Positions 37,030 through 45,865 of a stretch of DNA of 64,000 nucleotides are shown here, one piece after another. Source of the stretch: Leptotrichia sp. oral taxon 215 str. W9775 (GTDB taxonomy: Bacteria; Fusobacteriota; Fusobacteriia; Fusobacteriales; Leptotrichiaceae); NCBI RefSeq assembly GCF_000469505.1, contig NZ_KI272842.1, positions 17,780-81,779 of the forward strand, written 5' to 3'. Position 1 is the stretch's first letter, and every line of letters starts with the position of its first letter. A program made the position numbers and the translations under genes. The notes below the pieces were generated by a model that saw nothing but the letters and a program-made list of their open reading frames with translations, did not search any database and was not told where the DNA came from.

Positions 37030-37535
37030 TGAAGAAAATGGCAAAAATGGTAAACCCGAATACAGTTACAGACATGGCACTGGTAAATGCAAGAGCCCAG
37101 ATGAAAACACAGCAGTTACTGCAGAAGGTTGGAAAAGGGAAACGTAAGGTACAGGTAACGTTAAGTAAAAATGTAAGAGGTTATCTGTCAACAATGACTA
37201 AGGAAATGAAAAAGCAGATTAAAACACAGCTTGGAAATGAAAAGCAATTGGCGAATCTGTTTCAATTTTTTAATTATTTTGAAAAGGAAACAGAAATAAC
37301 AAAGGAAAACAAAAAGATTAAGGAAAAAACAATTCTTTTATCTTATGAAGAAATGGATTATCTGAAATTACAGCTTAAGGAAACTGTAAAAAGAGTGGAA
37401 GAAGCAAAACAACCATTGAAATGGTATCAATTTCTACAAAAGTTAAGATTCAACTTTGTTAAAAAGCAGAGTGAAATGGCACTGGAAGAGCTGGGGAAAT
37501 CTACAGTTGTTAAAGAGGGGAAGAAAAAGAAGTAA
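37029..37535 (+). CDS. Uncharacterised basic protein
   Basis: 168 aa, not recognised. Strongly basic and helical with Lys-rich ends (tail GKKKK), no TM or signal, so cytoplasmic and possibly nucleic-acid-binding (inference from charge only). Its ATG shares one base with the preceding stop (TAATG), indicating translational coupling to the t6A gene. Confidence 0.65.
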   Translation: MKKMAKMVNPNTVTDMALVNARAQMKTQQLLQKVGKGKRKVQVTLSKNVRGYLSTMTKEMKKQIKTQLGNEKQLANLFQFFNYFEKETEITKENKKIKEKTILLSYEEMDYLKLQLKETVKRVEEAKQPLKWYQFLQKLRFNFVKKQSEMALEELGKSTVVKEGKKKK

Positions 37536-37576
37536 AATTTTAAAATAAAAGGGAAAAAAGAGGGAAGGTTGAGAGA

Positions 37577-38701
37577 ATGAAAAATAGTCTGGTTTCAAAC
37601 AGTACTGTTTCATATGTGAATGAAATAATAGAAACAGGAATAAATGAGAGGGCAAGTGATATCCATATAAGTTCTGATGAAACTGATGGAATGGAAATAA
37701 AATATAGAATAGACGGTATTTTAAGGGAAAGTGAAAAACTGTATTTTAAAATTGACAGGAAAATTTTGTCAAGAAACATAACAGAAATAATTTCCAGAAT
37801 AAAAATACTGGCCAATATGAATGTGGCTGAAAAGAGAAAACCTCAGGATGGGAGTTTTTCTTTTTTATTAAAGAAAAAATATAATATAAGGGCGGCATAT
37901 GTTCCTACAGTTGAAGGAGAAAGCATTGTACTGAGAATACTGGAAAACTATCTTGAAAATACTGAACTTGAAACATTGGGATTTTCAGGGAAAAGTATAG
38001 GGATGCTTGAAAAAGTTCTGGAAAGAAAATTTGGTCTGATACTTGTGAGCGGGCCTACAGGTTCAGGAAAATCAACTACGCTTCTTTCAATAATTGACAT
38101 TCTGAATGACGGAAAAAGAAAAATAATAACAGTGGAAGATCCTGTGGAAACAAAGGTGAAGGGACTTGTTCAGATTCAGGTGAATGAAGAAATAGGAGTA
38201 ACTTTTCCGGAAGTTCTGAAAAGCACCTTGAGGAATGACCCTGATATTATTGTAGTTTCTGAAATAAGAGATGAAATAACTGCTGAAATTGCAGTAAGGG
38301 CGGCCTTGACAGGGCATCTTGTAATATCCACGATACATACAAATGATGCTGTTTCAACATTAATAAGGCTGACAGACATGGGAATACCTAAGTATCTTAT
38401 ACTGGATTCGCTTGTGGGAGTGATAGCCCAGAGGCTTGTAGGGAAAAAATGCAGTTTCTGTGGTGGAGAAGGATGCGGTGAATGTTCAGGAGGATATAGG
38501 GGAAGAATTTCCATAAATGAAGTTCTTATTCTTGGAGATGAAGTGAAAAATATTCTGAAATCAGAAAATTTAGGAAGGAAGTCAAAGGAAGAGCTGAAAA
38601 GAAATGCAGAGGAATATTTTGTAGATTTTGATGGGGATATAAAGGATAAATTATCTAAAAATATGATTTTTGAAAAAGATGTCTATGAATTTATGGATTA
38701 A
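37577..38701 (+). CDS. PilB/GspE-family secretion ATPase, short form
   Basis: 374-aa hexameric ATPase of type II secretion/type IV pilus assembly. Walker A GPTGSGKST is at about residues 157-165, the Asp box EDPVE follows, then a Walker B-like VVSEIRD, the His box STIHTNDA, and a zinc-type Cys cluster in CSFCGGEGCGECSGGYRGR. The N-terminal MshEN domain of full-length PilB is absent, so it is short like PilT or ComGA. No other pilus or competence genes lie next to it. It may act in natural transformation or pilus function with genes elsewhere. Confidence 0.85.
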   Translation: MKNSLVSNSTVSYVNEIIETGINERASDIHISSDETDGMEIKYRIDGILRESEKLYFKIDRKILSRNITEIISRIKILANMNVAEKRKPQDGSFSFLLKKKYNIRAAYVPTVEGESIVLRILENYLENTELETLGFSGKSIGMLEKVLERKFGLILVSGPTGSGKSTTLLSIIDILNDGKRKIITVEDPVETKVKGLVQIQVNEEIGVTFPEVLKSTLRNDPDIIVVSEIRDEITAEIAVRAALTGHLVISTIHTNDAVSTLIRLTDMGIPKYLILDSLVGVIAQRLVGKKCSFCGGEGCGECSGGYRGRISINEVLILGDEVKNILKSENLGRKSKEELKRNAEEYFVDFDGDIKDKLSKNMIFEKDVYEFMD

Positions 38702-38718
38702 TTTCGGAAGGAATTTAT

Positions 38719-39381
38719 ATGAAAAAGAAACTTATTGTGTATGATTTTGATAAGACAATATACAGCGGTGAGTCAGGAACTAATTTTTTTACTTATTATT
38801 TAAAGAAATATCCTTTAAAAGCAATTCTTTTTGGATTGACTTATTTAAAGGAAGTACTGCTTTATCTGATAAAAATTACAGACTTGAAACGTCTTAAGGA
38901 AAGATTTTTCATATTTCTGGAATCCCACAGCAATGAAGAGATAGAAAAAATTGTGGATGGATTCTGGAAGGAATATGGAAAAAAAATGTACAGCTGGACT
39001 CAGAAGGAACTTGAGGAAAACAAAAAGGAAGCTGATATGGTTATAGTAACTTCGGCAACTCCTTTATTTCTGTTGGAAAGGCTTATTCCTGAAATGGGAT
39101 ATAACATGGTATTCGGAACAGAGTTTCAGGGAGATGGCAAGGAAAAGTTCATTGCAGAAATAAAAGGGGAAAATAACAAAGGTATGGAAAAGGTCAAGAA
39201 GCTTAATAAGTGGGCAAAGGAAAATGATATAGAATATGAAATAATAAAATTTTATTCAGACAGTCTTGCTGACAAGCCTCTTTATGATATTGCTGACAAG
39301 AAGTACTGGATAAAAAAAGGAAAAAAATTGGAAGGAATGCCTGGAAAGAAAACGTTGCTTGATATATTTTTCTGGGATTAA
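38719..39381 (+). CDS. HAD-superfamily phosphatase (subfamily IB-like)
   Basis: 220 aa. Motif I is DFDKTIYSGES (nucleophile Asp10), motif II VIVTSATP (about residue 110), motif III FYSDSLADKPL (about 180). A helical cap sits between motifs I and II, as in the HAD-IB group that includes phosphoserine and lipid phosphate phosphatases. Substrate unknown. It is 17 bp after the ATPase gene and 33 bp before the patatin gene, in a run that may concern lipids. Confidence 0.8.
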   Translation: MKKKLIVYDFDKTIYSGESGTNFFTYYLKKYPLKAILFGLTYLKEVLLYLIKITDLKRLKERFFIFLESHSNEEIEKIVDGFWKEYGKKMYSWTQKELEENKKEADMVIVTSATPLFLLERLIPEMGYNMVFGTEFQGDGKEKFIAEIKGENNKGMEKVKKLNKWAKENDIEYEIIKFYSDSLADKPLYDIADKKYWIKKGKKLEGMPGKKTLLDIFFWD

Positions 39382-39414
39382 AATAAATTTAAACTGAATA
39401 TGGATGTGGGGAAA

Positions 39415-40296
39415 ATGGAAAATAAGGAAAATATAAATGGAAATAAAAATGAAAAGACAGGATTAGTATTAGAAGGTGGAGGACTGAGAGGTATTTTTAC
39501 AGCAGGAGTGTTGGACTTTTTTCTGGAAAAAAATATTGAATTTGATGGATGTATAGGAGTTTCTGCCGGTTCATGCCATGCATGCAGCTATTTATCAAAA
39601 CAGTATAAAAGAGCCTTCAATGTATCGGTGGATTATCTGGATGATAAGAGATACTGCAGTATGCACAGTCTTATAACAACAGGAGATCTGTTTGGTGTAG
39701 ATTTTGTATATGGAGAAATTCCTGATAAACTTAATCCTATTGATAATGAAACATTTATGAAAAATAAAACAAAATTTCAGGCAGTAATTACAAACTGCCG
39801 TACAGGGGAAGCAGAATATCCTGAAGTAAAGGATTTCAGAACAGATACTGTTTATATAAGAGCTTCAAGTTCATTGCCTTTCCTTTCAAAAATGGTAAAA
39901 ATAAACGGAGAGCTTTATCTTGATGGTGGAGTATCTGACTCTATACCAATAAAGAAGTCGATAGAAAATGGTAATACAAAAAATGTAATTATAATGACAA
40001 GAGATAAAAAATATAGAAAAAAACAAAGTAAGCTTGGAAAAATTTCGGCAATAAGATATAAGAAATATCCTAAATTTGTAGAACTTATGAATACAAGATT
40101 CAGTAGATATAATGAAATACTGGAATATATTTATGAACTGGAAAGACAGGGAAAGGTGTTTATAATTCAGCCTGAAACACCGTTAAACCTTGGAAGAATA
40201 GAGAAAAATAAGGAAAAGCTTACAAATGTATATAATATAGGATATGAACAGGCTAAAAAACAATATGATGCGCTGATGGAATATCTTTCAAAATAA
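39415..40296 (+). CDS. Patatin-like phospholipase
   Basis: 293 aa. The oxyanion loop EGGGLRGIFTAGVLDFF, the nucleophile elbow GVSAG (Ser of the Ser-Asp dyad) and the catalytic DGG in YLDGGVSDSIP are all present, matching bacterial YjjU/RssA-like patatins. No signal peptide, so an intracellular lipid acyl hydrolase. ATG 39415 has GTGGGG directly upstream; ATG 39400 has no clear site. Clustered with a HAD phosphatase and an acyltransferase-like gene. Confidence 0.85.
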   Translation: MENKENINGNKNEKTGLVLEGGGLRGIFTAGVLDFFLEKNIEFDGCIGVSAGSCHACSYLSKQYKRAFNVSVDYLDDKRYCSMHSLITTGDLFGVDFVYGEIPDKLNPIDNETFMKNKTKFQAVITNCRTGEAEYPEVKDFRTDTVYIRASSSLPFLSKMVKINGELYLDGGVSDSIPIKKSIENGNTKNVIIMTRDKKYRKKQSKLGKISAIRYKKYPKFVELMNTRFSRYNEILEYIYELERQGKVFIIQPETPLNLGRIEKNKEKLTNVYNIGYEQAKKQYDALMEYLSK

Positions 40297-40341
40297 TCGT
40301 ATATTTTAAAAGGAATTTCGGAAGAAAAAAGAGGACTTAAA

Positions 40342-41571
40342 ATGAAAAACCAGAAAATATGGTATAAACTGGATGCTTTTGCAAAAACATATTCTTCAAT
40401 AATAAGTGAAGGGAGGACAACCTGTTTCAGGCTGTCTGTTTTGCTATATGAGGATATTGAGGTGGAAATACTAAAAAAAGCCGCTGAAGATTTGCAGAAA
40501 AAGTATCCTTTTTATAATTCAGAACTGAAAAAGGGAATTTTCTGGAATTACCTGCAGCAGAAAAATACACCTCTCCAGGTAGTGCCTGAGATAGCTTATC
40601 CATGTACAGAAATAAAGAAGAAAAATCCTCTGAGAATATTGTATTATAAAAAGAAGATTTCCATTGAAATAGCACATTTTCTCACAGATGGAGAAGGAGC
40701 AGCGGCATTTTTCAGGGATCTTATTGAAAAATATTTAGATTTAAAATACTTCAAGTCAGAAGAAAAATTAGAAAATAAAGAGATAAAACATATAGAATAC
40801 ACAGATTTGTATACTAAACATATGAGGAAAGTAAATAAGGAAAAAACCGTGAAAAGAGCCTTTCACCTTCCGTTAAAAATACTGGAAAAAGGGCAGTACC
40901 ATATAACTACGGGGGAAATATCAGTAGAAGACCTGAAAAGGGAAAGCGGAAAATATAATACAACAGTTGGTAAATATCTTCTGGCAGTATATTTTAAAGT
41001 GCTGCTGGAAAAGTATTCCTATGCAAAAAAGGAAATAGTTATAGGAGTTCCTGTAGATCTGAGAAGAATTTTTATGGAAGAAACTTATAGAAATTTTTTT
41101 ATAAATATTACTCCTTCAATAGATCCGAGCCTCGGTAATTTTACGCTGGAAGAAATTATAAAATATCTGGATAATTATTTTAAAATGAAAATAACTCAAA
41201 AAGAGTTCTATAAGAGTATATACAAGGCGATGAATCCCATAAGAAATATGATGATTAAAGTAGTTCCATATATTATAAAAAGAATATTTTTTCCATTTAT
41301 ATTTGATTATTATGGGGAAAGAGGTTATACTACAGGATTTTCCAATCTTGGAGTGTTCCATCTTGACGGCCAATACGAAAAACATGTAAAAGGATTGAGA
41401 TTCCTGCCACCTCCAAGTAAAAGATGCAAAATAAAGGCTGGTGTAATAAGTGATACTGAAAAGGCATACGTAACCTTTGGAAATCTTACTGCAAATCATG
41501 AAATAGAAAGGGAGTTTTTTGTGTATTTAAGGAGAAGAGGAATAAAATCAAAAATAATAACAAATTATTAG
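40342..41571 (+). CDS. Condensation/alcohol acetyltransferase-fold protein
   Basis: 409 aa. The HxxxDG catalytic motif (HFLTDG, about residue 113) and overall layout fit the CoA-dependent acyltransferase superfamily (condensation, AATase and wax-ester-like enzymes). Substrate not predictable; an acyl transfer onto an alcohol or lipid is plausible. No signal peptide. It lies 45 bp after the patatin gene, and the DUF6320 gene follows after 28 bp. I recall this acyltransferase/DUF6320 pairing from Firmicutes, suggesting a functional unit. Confidence 0.65.
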   Translation: MKNQKIWYKLDAFAKTYSSIISEGRTTCFRLSVLLYEDIEVEILKKAAEDLQKKYPFYNSELKKGIFWNYLQQKNTPLQVVPEIAYPCTEIKKKNPLRILYYKKKISIEIAHFLTDGEGAAAFFRDLIEKYLDLKYFKSEEKLENKEIKHIEYTDLYTKHMRKVNKEKTVKRAFHLPLKILEKGQYHITTGEISVEDLKRESGKYNTTVGKYLLAVYFKVLLEKYSYAKKEIVIGVPVDLRRIFMEETYRNFFINITPSIDPSLGNFTLEEIIKYLDNYFKMKITQKEFYKSIYKAMNPIRNMMIKVVPYIIKRIFFPFIFDYYGERGYTTGFSNLGVFHLDGQYEKHVKGLRFLPPPSKRCKIKAGVISDTEKAYVTFGNLTANHEIEREFFVYLRRRGIKSKIITNY

Positions 41572-41599
41572 ATTATATAAAAAGTGAGGTGAAATATAT

Positions 41600-42283
41600 A
41601 TGTATTGCATACGGTGCGGAGTTGAGCTTGAGGAAAATGCTGAAAAGTGCCCTTTATGCGAAACGCCTGTTCCAAAAATAGAAAATGAAGCTATGGGGAT
41701 TTATGAAGGGGAATATCCTTTTGTAAATATAAATCTTTATGAACTGAAAATGAAAAAAGTCAAAAAAGCAGTATTTATGTCGTTTTTTACAATTTCCATA
41801 ATTTCCATGCTGGAAGTATTTTTTCAGAATATAATAGTATATGGGCATATAGGCTGGGCATATTATGTTATTCCATCTATACTGCTCTTTGATCTGATGC
41901 TGTTTGTAATGCTTAATTCACACTCAATGAGACAGAATCTGTTTTTTATTTTAGTAGGGCTGACATCATTTCTCTTAATAATTGACTATGGAGATAAGAG
42001 GTTAAGCTGGAGTCTTGGCAGAGGAATACCGATAACGTTGGCATTTTGTTTTATAGGCCTTATATTTTCTTTTGTATGGGACAAGAATAAGAAGGATAAA
42101 ATAAAAATATTAAATTTCTTTTTATTTTTTGTGGGAGTTTTCCTTTTAATGCTGGAATTTATAATAAGAAAGAAATTTTCCTGGTCGATTTGGGCCTCAA
42201 TACCTTTATTTGTATTAAATGTAATGCTAAGATACACATATAAATCATATAAGGAAGAATTTGAAAGAAGATTACATTTGTAA
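41600..42283 (+). CDS. DUF6320-like membrane protein with N-terminal zinc ribbon
   Basis: 227 aa. Residues 1-21 form a four-Cys zinc ribbon (Cys3, Cys6, Cys17, Cys20). A linker and then about six hydrophobic segments follow from residue 52. GAGGTGA precedes the ATG. Role unknown; the pairing with the upstream acyltransferase-like gene suggests it is its membrane partner. Last gene of the run that begins at 38719. Confidence 0.65.
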   Translation: MYCIRCGVELEENAEKCPLCETPVPKIENEAMGIYEGEYPFVNINLYELKMKKVKKAVFMSFFTISIISMLEVFFQNIIVYGHIGWAYYVIPSILLFDLMLFVMLNSHSMRQNLFFILVGLTSFLLIIDYGDKRLSWSLGRGIPITLAFCFIGLIFSFVWDKNKKDKIKILNFFLFFVGVFLLMLEFIIRKKFSWSIWASIPLFVLNVMLRYTYKSYKEEFERRLHL

Positions 42284-42329
42284 AAAATAAGAAATAAATT
42301 TACAAAGAAAATAATTTAAAAATTCATAA

Positions 42330-42346
42330 ATGTTATACAGTAACAT
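42330..42346. promoter_or_regulatory. Inverted repeat upstream of the LysR gene
   Basis: ATGTTA and TAACAT form a perfect 6-bp dyad with a 5-base centre, 14 bp before the -35 box. LysR proteins bind such dyads near their own promoters, so this is a candidate autoregulatory site. Confidence 0.45.
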
Positions 42347-42359
42347 ATGAAAAATAAGC

Positions 42360-42388
42360 TAGACAAATAATTGCAAATGTTATATAAT
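42360..42388 (+). promoter_or_regulatory. Promoter of the LysR-family gene
   Basis: TAGACA, 17 bp, TATAAT; the leader is about 27 nt. Confidence 0.6.
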
Positions 42389-42420
42389 ACTATAAATAAA
42401 ATATATGATTGGAGAAGTAA

Positions 42421-43317
42421 ATGGATATACATCATTTAAAAATATTTTTTGAAGCCTGTAACGAAAAAAGTTTTACAAAGGCGGCAAAAAAGTTATTCAT
42501 AAGTCAATCAGCCGTATCTATACAGATAAAGAAATTAGAATACACATTAGGTCTACAATTAATTGAAAGAAATTCAAAAAATTTTAAGCTGACGTTCGCA
42601 GGAAAAGAACTTTTCAAAATGTCCCAGGATGTATTTGAAAAAATTTCAAGAATGGAAAATGAAATGAAAAAAATCCTGCAGTATAAGAAAGGAAAAATTT
42701 CAATAGGTGCAACTCATAACATTGGAGAGCCTGTACTTCCCAAAATAATGGTGGAATTCAGTCAACATAATCCTGAAATTGAATTTGACCTGTACATAAA
42801 AAATAGGGAATCACTTGTAAAACACCTGAAGGAAGGTACAGTGGATATAGCTCTGATGGAGGAATATTTCATAGAGGATAAGGAAGTAAAAGTTATAGAG
42901 ACGGAAGAATATCCTTTTGTTGTAGTAGCAGGGACTGAAATAAATGATTATAAAGAACTTGCAGATGTTCCATTATTAAAAAGGGATACAATGCTTACAA
43001 ACAAATATCTGGATCAGTTTGAAAAAATGATAGGATTTAATCTGGATAAAAGAATATCCATAAATGGAAGTATAGAAACAATGAAAAACCTTATTAAAAA
43101 TGGACTGGGATTTGCAGTACTTCCTTATTACAGCGTATATGAAGAGGTTATAAAAGGAACTCTGAATGTAATCCATAGCTTTGATAAGTCGGAAGACAGA
43201 TTCCAGATTGTGCTGATAAGGGAAAATGAAGACAAGGAAGGAATAAGTAAATTTGTAGATTTTCTAAAAAATTACAAATTAAACAGGGAACTTTTTTCAG
43301 AGAAAAAAATAAGATAA
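42421..43317 (+). CDS. LysR-family transcriptional regulator
   Basis: 298 aa. N-terminal winged HTH (residues 1-60; SFTKAAKKLFISQSAVSIQI is the recognition region) and a C-terminal periplasmic-binding-like effector domain, standard for the family. Effector unknown; CysB/CbbR-like overall. GGAGAAG precedes the ATG. It is followed 59 bp later by gmhA in the same direction, but no evidence shows that gmhA is its target. Confidence 0.9.
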   Translation: MDIHHLKIFFEACNEKSFTKAAKKLFISQSAVSIQIKKLEYTLGLQLIERNSKNFKLTFAGKELFKMSQDVFEKISRMENEMKKILQYKKGKISIGATHNIGEPVLPKIMVEFSQHNPEIEFDLYIKNRESLVKHLKEGTVDIALMEEYFIEDKEVKVIETEEYPFVVVAGTEINDYKELADVPLLKRDTMLTNKYLDQFEKMIGFNLDKRISINGSIETMKNLIKNGLGFAVLPYYSVYEEVIKGTLNVIHSFDKSEDRFQIVLIRENEDKEGISKFVDFLKNYKLNRELFSEKKIR

Positions 43318-43376
43318 TTATGGTAAAATATACAAAGTAAAGAGAAACACAATTATATAACGAGGTGATAATTTTG

Positions 43377-43958
43377 TTGAAAGATCATATTAAGTATTCA
43401 TATTTGGCTGCTTACGAAACTGTAAAAAACTTTGTTGAAAAGGATGAAAATATTGAGAAAACTCTGAAAGTTGCAGAAGAACTGGCTGAAGCATATAAAA
43501 AAGGAAATAAGTCGCTTATAGCCGGAAATGGTGGAAGTAACTGCGATGCAATGCACTTTGCTGAAGAATTTACAGGAAGATTCAGAAAAGACAGAAAGGC
43601 GTTACCTTCTTTAAGTATAAGTGATTCTTCACATATAACATGTGTTGGAAATGATTATGGATTTAATTTCATATTTGCTAAGGGAGTGGAAGCTTTTGGA
43701 AAGGAAGGGGATTTCTTTTTTGGAATATCAACTTCAGGAAATTCCCAGAATATAATAGAAGCTGTGAAAATGGCAAAGGAAAAAGGAGTTAAGACAGTAG
43801 GAATCTTAGGAAAAGATGGTGGTAAATTAAAAGGAATGTGTGATTATGAATTTATCGTTCCAGGAGAAACTACTGACAGAATACAGGAAGTTCATATGAT
43901 GATTTTACACATAATCATTGAAGGAGTGGAAAGAATTCTATTTCCTGAAAACTATTAA
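43377..43958 (+). CDS. gmhA: Sedoheptulose 7-phosphate isomerase
   Basis: First step of ADP-heptose synthesis for the LPS core. SIS-domain protein, 193 aa, the size of E. coli GmhA. GNGGSNCDAMHFAEEFTGRF, ISDSSHITCVGNDYGFN and GISTSGNSQNI are near-identical to known GmhA motifs; the active-site Glu and His lie in HFAEE and RIQEVHM. The start is TTG 43377, set 7 bases from AGGTGAT and matching the family N-terminus; a GTG at 43365 overlaps that site. The gene shows the organism makes heptose. Confidence 0.92.
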   Translation: MKDHIKYSYLAAYETVKNFVEKDENIEKTLKVAEELAEAYKKGNKSLIAGNGGSNCDAMHFAEEFTGRFRKDRKALPSLSISDSSHITCVGNDYGFNFIFAKGVEAFGKEGDFFFGISTSGNSQNIIEAVKMAKEKGVKTVGILGKDGGKLKGMCDYEFIVPGETTDRIQEVHMMILHIIIEGVERILFPENY

Positions 43959-44003
43959 TTAAAAAAATTATAAAACAATGAATAAAATATATTTGGATTG
44001 ATA

Positions 44004-44052
44004 GAAAGATAGTATTTACTGAATTATAAAATTAATAAATACTATCTTTTTA
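44004..44052 (+). terminator. Rho-independent terminator after gmhA
   Basis: AAAGATAGTATTTA and TAAATACTATCTTT form a perfect stem with a loop of about 17 bases and a T run. Confidence 0.85.
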
Positions 44053-44091
44053 TTTTAGAAATATTTTATATTCTTTATTCAAAAAATTGTA

Positions 44092-44120
44092 TGTACAAAA
44101 TTATAAAAATGTGCTAGAAT
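44092..44120 (+). promoter_or_regulatory. Promoter of the rclA-like gene
   Basis: TGTACA, 17 bp, TAGAAT with TG one base upstream of the -10. Confidence 0.5.
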
Positions 44121-44174
44121 AGAAATGAAAAGAAAAAGAATTTATATAGAAATAATTAAATAAGGAGGACCAAA

Positions 44175-45548
44175 ATGAAAAAATATGATGCAGTTATTAT
44201 TGGATTTGGAAAAGGTGGAAAAACTCTTGCAGGATTTCTTGCTGGAAAAGGACAGAATGTGGCGTTGGTTGAAAAGTCTGATAAAATGTATGGTGGAACA
44301 TGTATAAATGTAGGATGTATTCCATCAAAGAAACTGGTAAATAGTACAAAAGTACTTAAAGATAAAGGATTAAGCAGTATAGAAGATAAAGAAAAATTTT
44401 ATGCTGAAAGTATAGAAAATAAAAATACTTTGATTGGAGCATTGAGAGGAAAAAACTATGAAATGCTTGCTTCAAAAGAAAATATTACAGTTTATGACGG
44501 AATAGGAAGTTTTGTTTCAAAAAATGTTGTAAATGTAGAAAACAATGGAGAAAATATTCAGATTGAAGGAGAAAAGATATTTATAAATACAGGTTCGACT
44601 ACTATAATTCCTAATATAAAGGGAATTTCAGAAAGTAACTATGTTTATACAAGCACTTCACTCATGGAATTAAAGGAACTTCCTAAAAAACTTACTATAA
44701 TAGGTGCGGGATATATTGGTCTTGAATTTGCTTCAATGTATTCTGAATTTGGTTCAGAAGTTACAGTAATTGACATGAGTGACAGATTAATGCCTAGAGA
44801 AGATGAGGAAATTGCTGAAAGAGTAAAAGCTATACTTGAAGCAAAGGGAATAAAATTCCTGCTGAAATCAAAAATAGAAGAAATTTCTGACAGAAATGAT
44901 AAAGGATACGTTAAAATTTCAGGAGAAAATGGAGAAAGCGAAGTTGAATCAGATGCTATTCTTGTGGCAATTGGAAGAAAGCCTAACACAGAAGGGCTTA
45001 ACCTTGAGGCTGCAGGAGTGAAAACTGACGAAAGAGGAGCAGTTGCAGTTGATGAAACATTAAAAACAACAGCAGATAATATATGGGCAATGGGAGATGT
45101 AAAAGGTGGTCTTCAGTTTACATATATTTCCCTTGATGATTTCAGAATAATAAGAGACAATGTATATGGAAATGGAAGCAGAACAATAAATGACAGAAAT
45201 GTAATACCTTACAGCGTATTTATAAATCCACCTTTATCAAGAGTGGGAATGACTGAAAAGGAAGCTGTTGAAAAAGGATATGAAGTAAAAACAGGAAGAT
45301 TAGAAGCTATGGCTATTCCAAAAGGGAAAATAGAAGGAGTGACAGACGGTCTTTTAAAAACAGTAGTAGATGCCAAGACAGATAAAATTCTTGGATGTAC
45401 TTTACTGTGTAACACTTCCCATGAAATGATAAATGTTGTGGCAGCTGCAATAAAAGCTGAACAGAAATATACATTCCTGAAGGATATGATTTTTACACAC
45501 CCTACAATGAGTGAAGCGTTGAATGATTTATTTGGTAGTGTGAAGTAG
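44175..45548 (+). CDS. RclA-type pyridine nucleotide-disulfide oxidoreductase
   Basis: 457-aa FAD flavoprotein. FAD motif GFGKGGKT and redox pair Cys43/Cys48 in GGTCINVGCIPSKK, the same spacing and positions as E. coli RclA. WAMGDVKGGLQFTYISLDD, PPLSRVGMTEKEA and the C-terminal FTHPTMSEALNDLF also follow RclA more closely than lipoamide dehydrogenase. In E. coli RclA is a Cu(II) reductase protecting against hypochlorous acid. Here it is monocistronic, with no RclR, RclB or RclC beside it. A role against host oxidants is inferred. Confidence 0.85.
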   Translation: MKKYDAVIIGFGKGGKTLAGFLAGKGQNVALVEKSDKMYGGTCINVGCIPSKKLVNSTKVLKDKGLSSIEDKEKFYAESIENKNTLIGALRGKNYEMLASKENITVYDGIGSFVSKNVVNVENNGENIQIEGEKIFINTGSTTIIPNIKGISESNYVYTSTSLMELKELPKKLTIIGAGYIGLEFASMYSEFGSEVTVIDMSDRLMPREDEEIAERVKAILEAKGIKFLLKSKIEEISDRNDKGYVKISGENGESEVESDAILVAIGRKPNTEGLNLEAAGVKTDERGAVAVDETLKTTADNIWAMGDVKGGLQFTYISLDDFRIIRDNVYGNGSRTINDRNVIPYSVFINPPLSRVGMTEKEAVEKGYEVKTGRLEAMAIPKGKIEGVTDGLLKTVVDAKTDKILGCTLLCNTSHEMINVVAAAIKAEQKYTFLKDMIFTHPTMSEALNDLFGSVK

Positions 45549-45566
45549 GAATTTTTTCAAATATCC

Positions 45567-45595
45567 TTGACTTATAGTCAAAATCGCTATATACT
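45567..45595 (+). promoter_or_regulatory. Promoter of the thiamine uptake operon
   Basis: TTGACT, 17 bp, TATACT; the riboswitch begins about 25 bp downstream. The -35 is one arm of the dyad TTGACT-TAT-AGTCAA (45567-45581), which might bind a regulator in addition to the riboswitch. Confidence 0.75.
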
Positions 45596-45619
45596 GTTAT
45601 TAGAATAACCGAAGATTAA

Positions 45620-45706
45620 AATACCGGGGAGCTTACTGCTGAGAGTAGTTGTTGTGGCAACTTAACCCGTCAAACCTGATTCGGATAATACCGACGAAGG
45701 GAGTAT
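45620..45706 (+). ncRNA. TPP riboswitch aptamer (THI element)
   Basis: All conserved blocks are present: CCGGGGAGC, GCTGAGA (P2/J3-2), a variable P3 arm, ACCCGT, the pyrophosphate-sensor core AACCTGATTCGGATAATACC, and CGAAGGGAG, closed by P1 (ATAC/GTAT). Binding of thiamine diphosphate should shut off the downstream thiamine-binding/thiXYZ genes. Confidence 0.95.
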
Positions 45707-45836
45707 CTTTTAATAATCGAAATTACACTAATTGGAAATAACTGCTTCGGAAGATTAATATAATAGAATTTCAAACAGTTTAATACACAATTTTTCCAAT
45801 AGAAATAAAAATAAATGTAAGATAGATGTTAAAATA

Positions 45837-45865
45837 CCTCCTTTGTCAAAAAAGGAGGATTTTTT
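45837..45865 (+). terminator. Expression-platform hairpin containing the ribosome site
   Basis: CCTCCTTT pairs with AAAGGAGG and a six-T run follows, ending right at the ATG. The right arm is the Shine-Dalgarno sequence of the next gene. The same hairpin could therefore end transcription and block translation. Confidence 0.8.

Noticed and set aside
44175..45548. Lipoamide dehydrogenase (lpdA) as the identity of this gene
   Set aside because: Several motifs fit RclA better and no 2-oxoacid dehydrogenase or lipoyl protein genes are adjacent.
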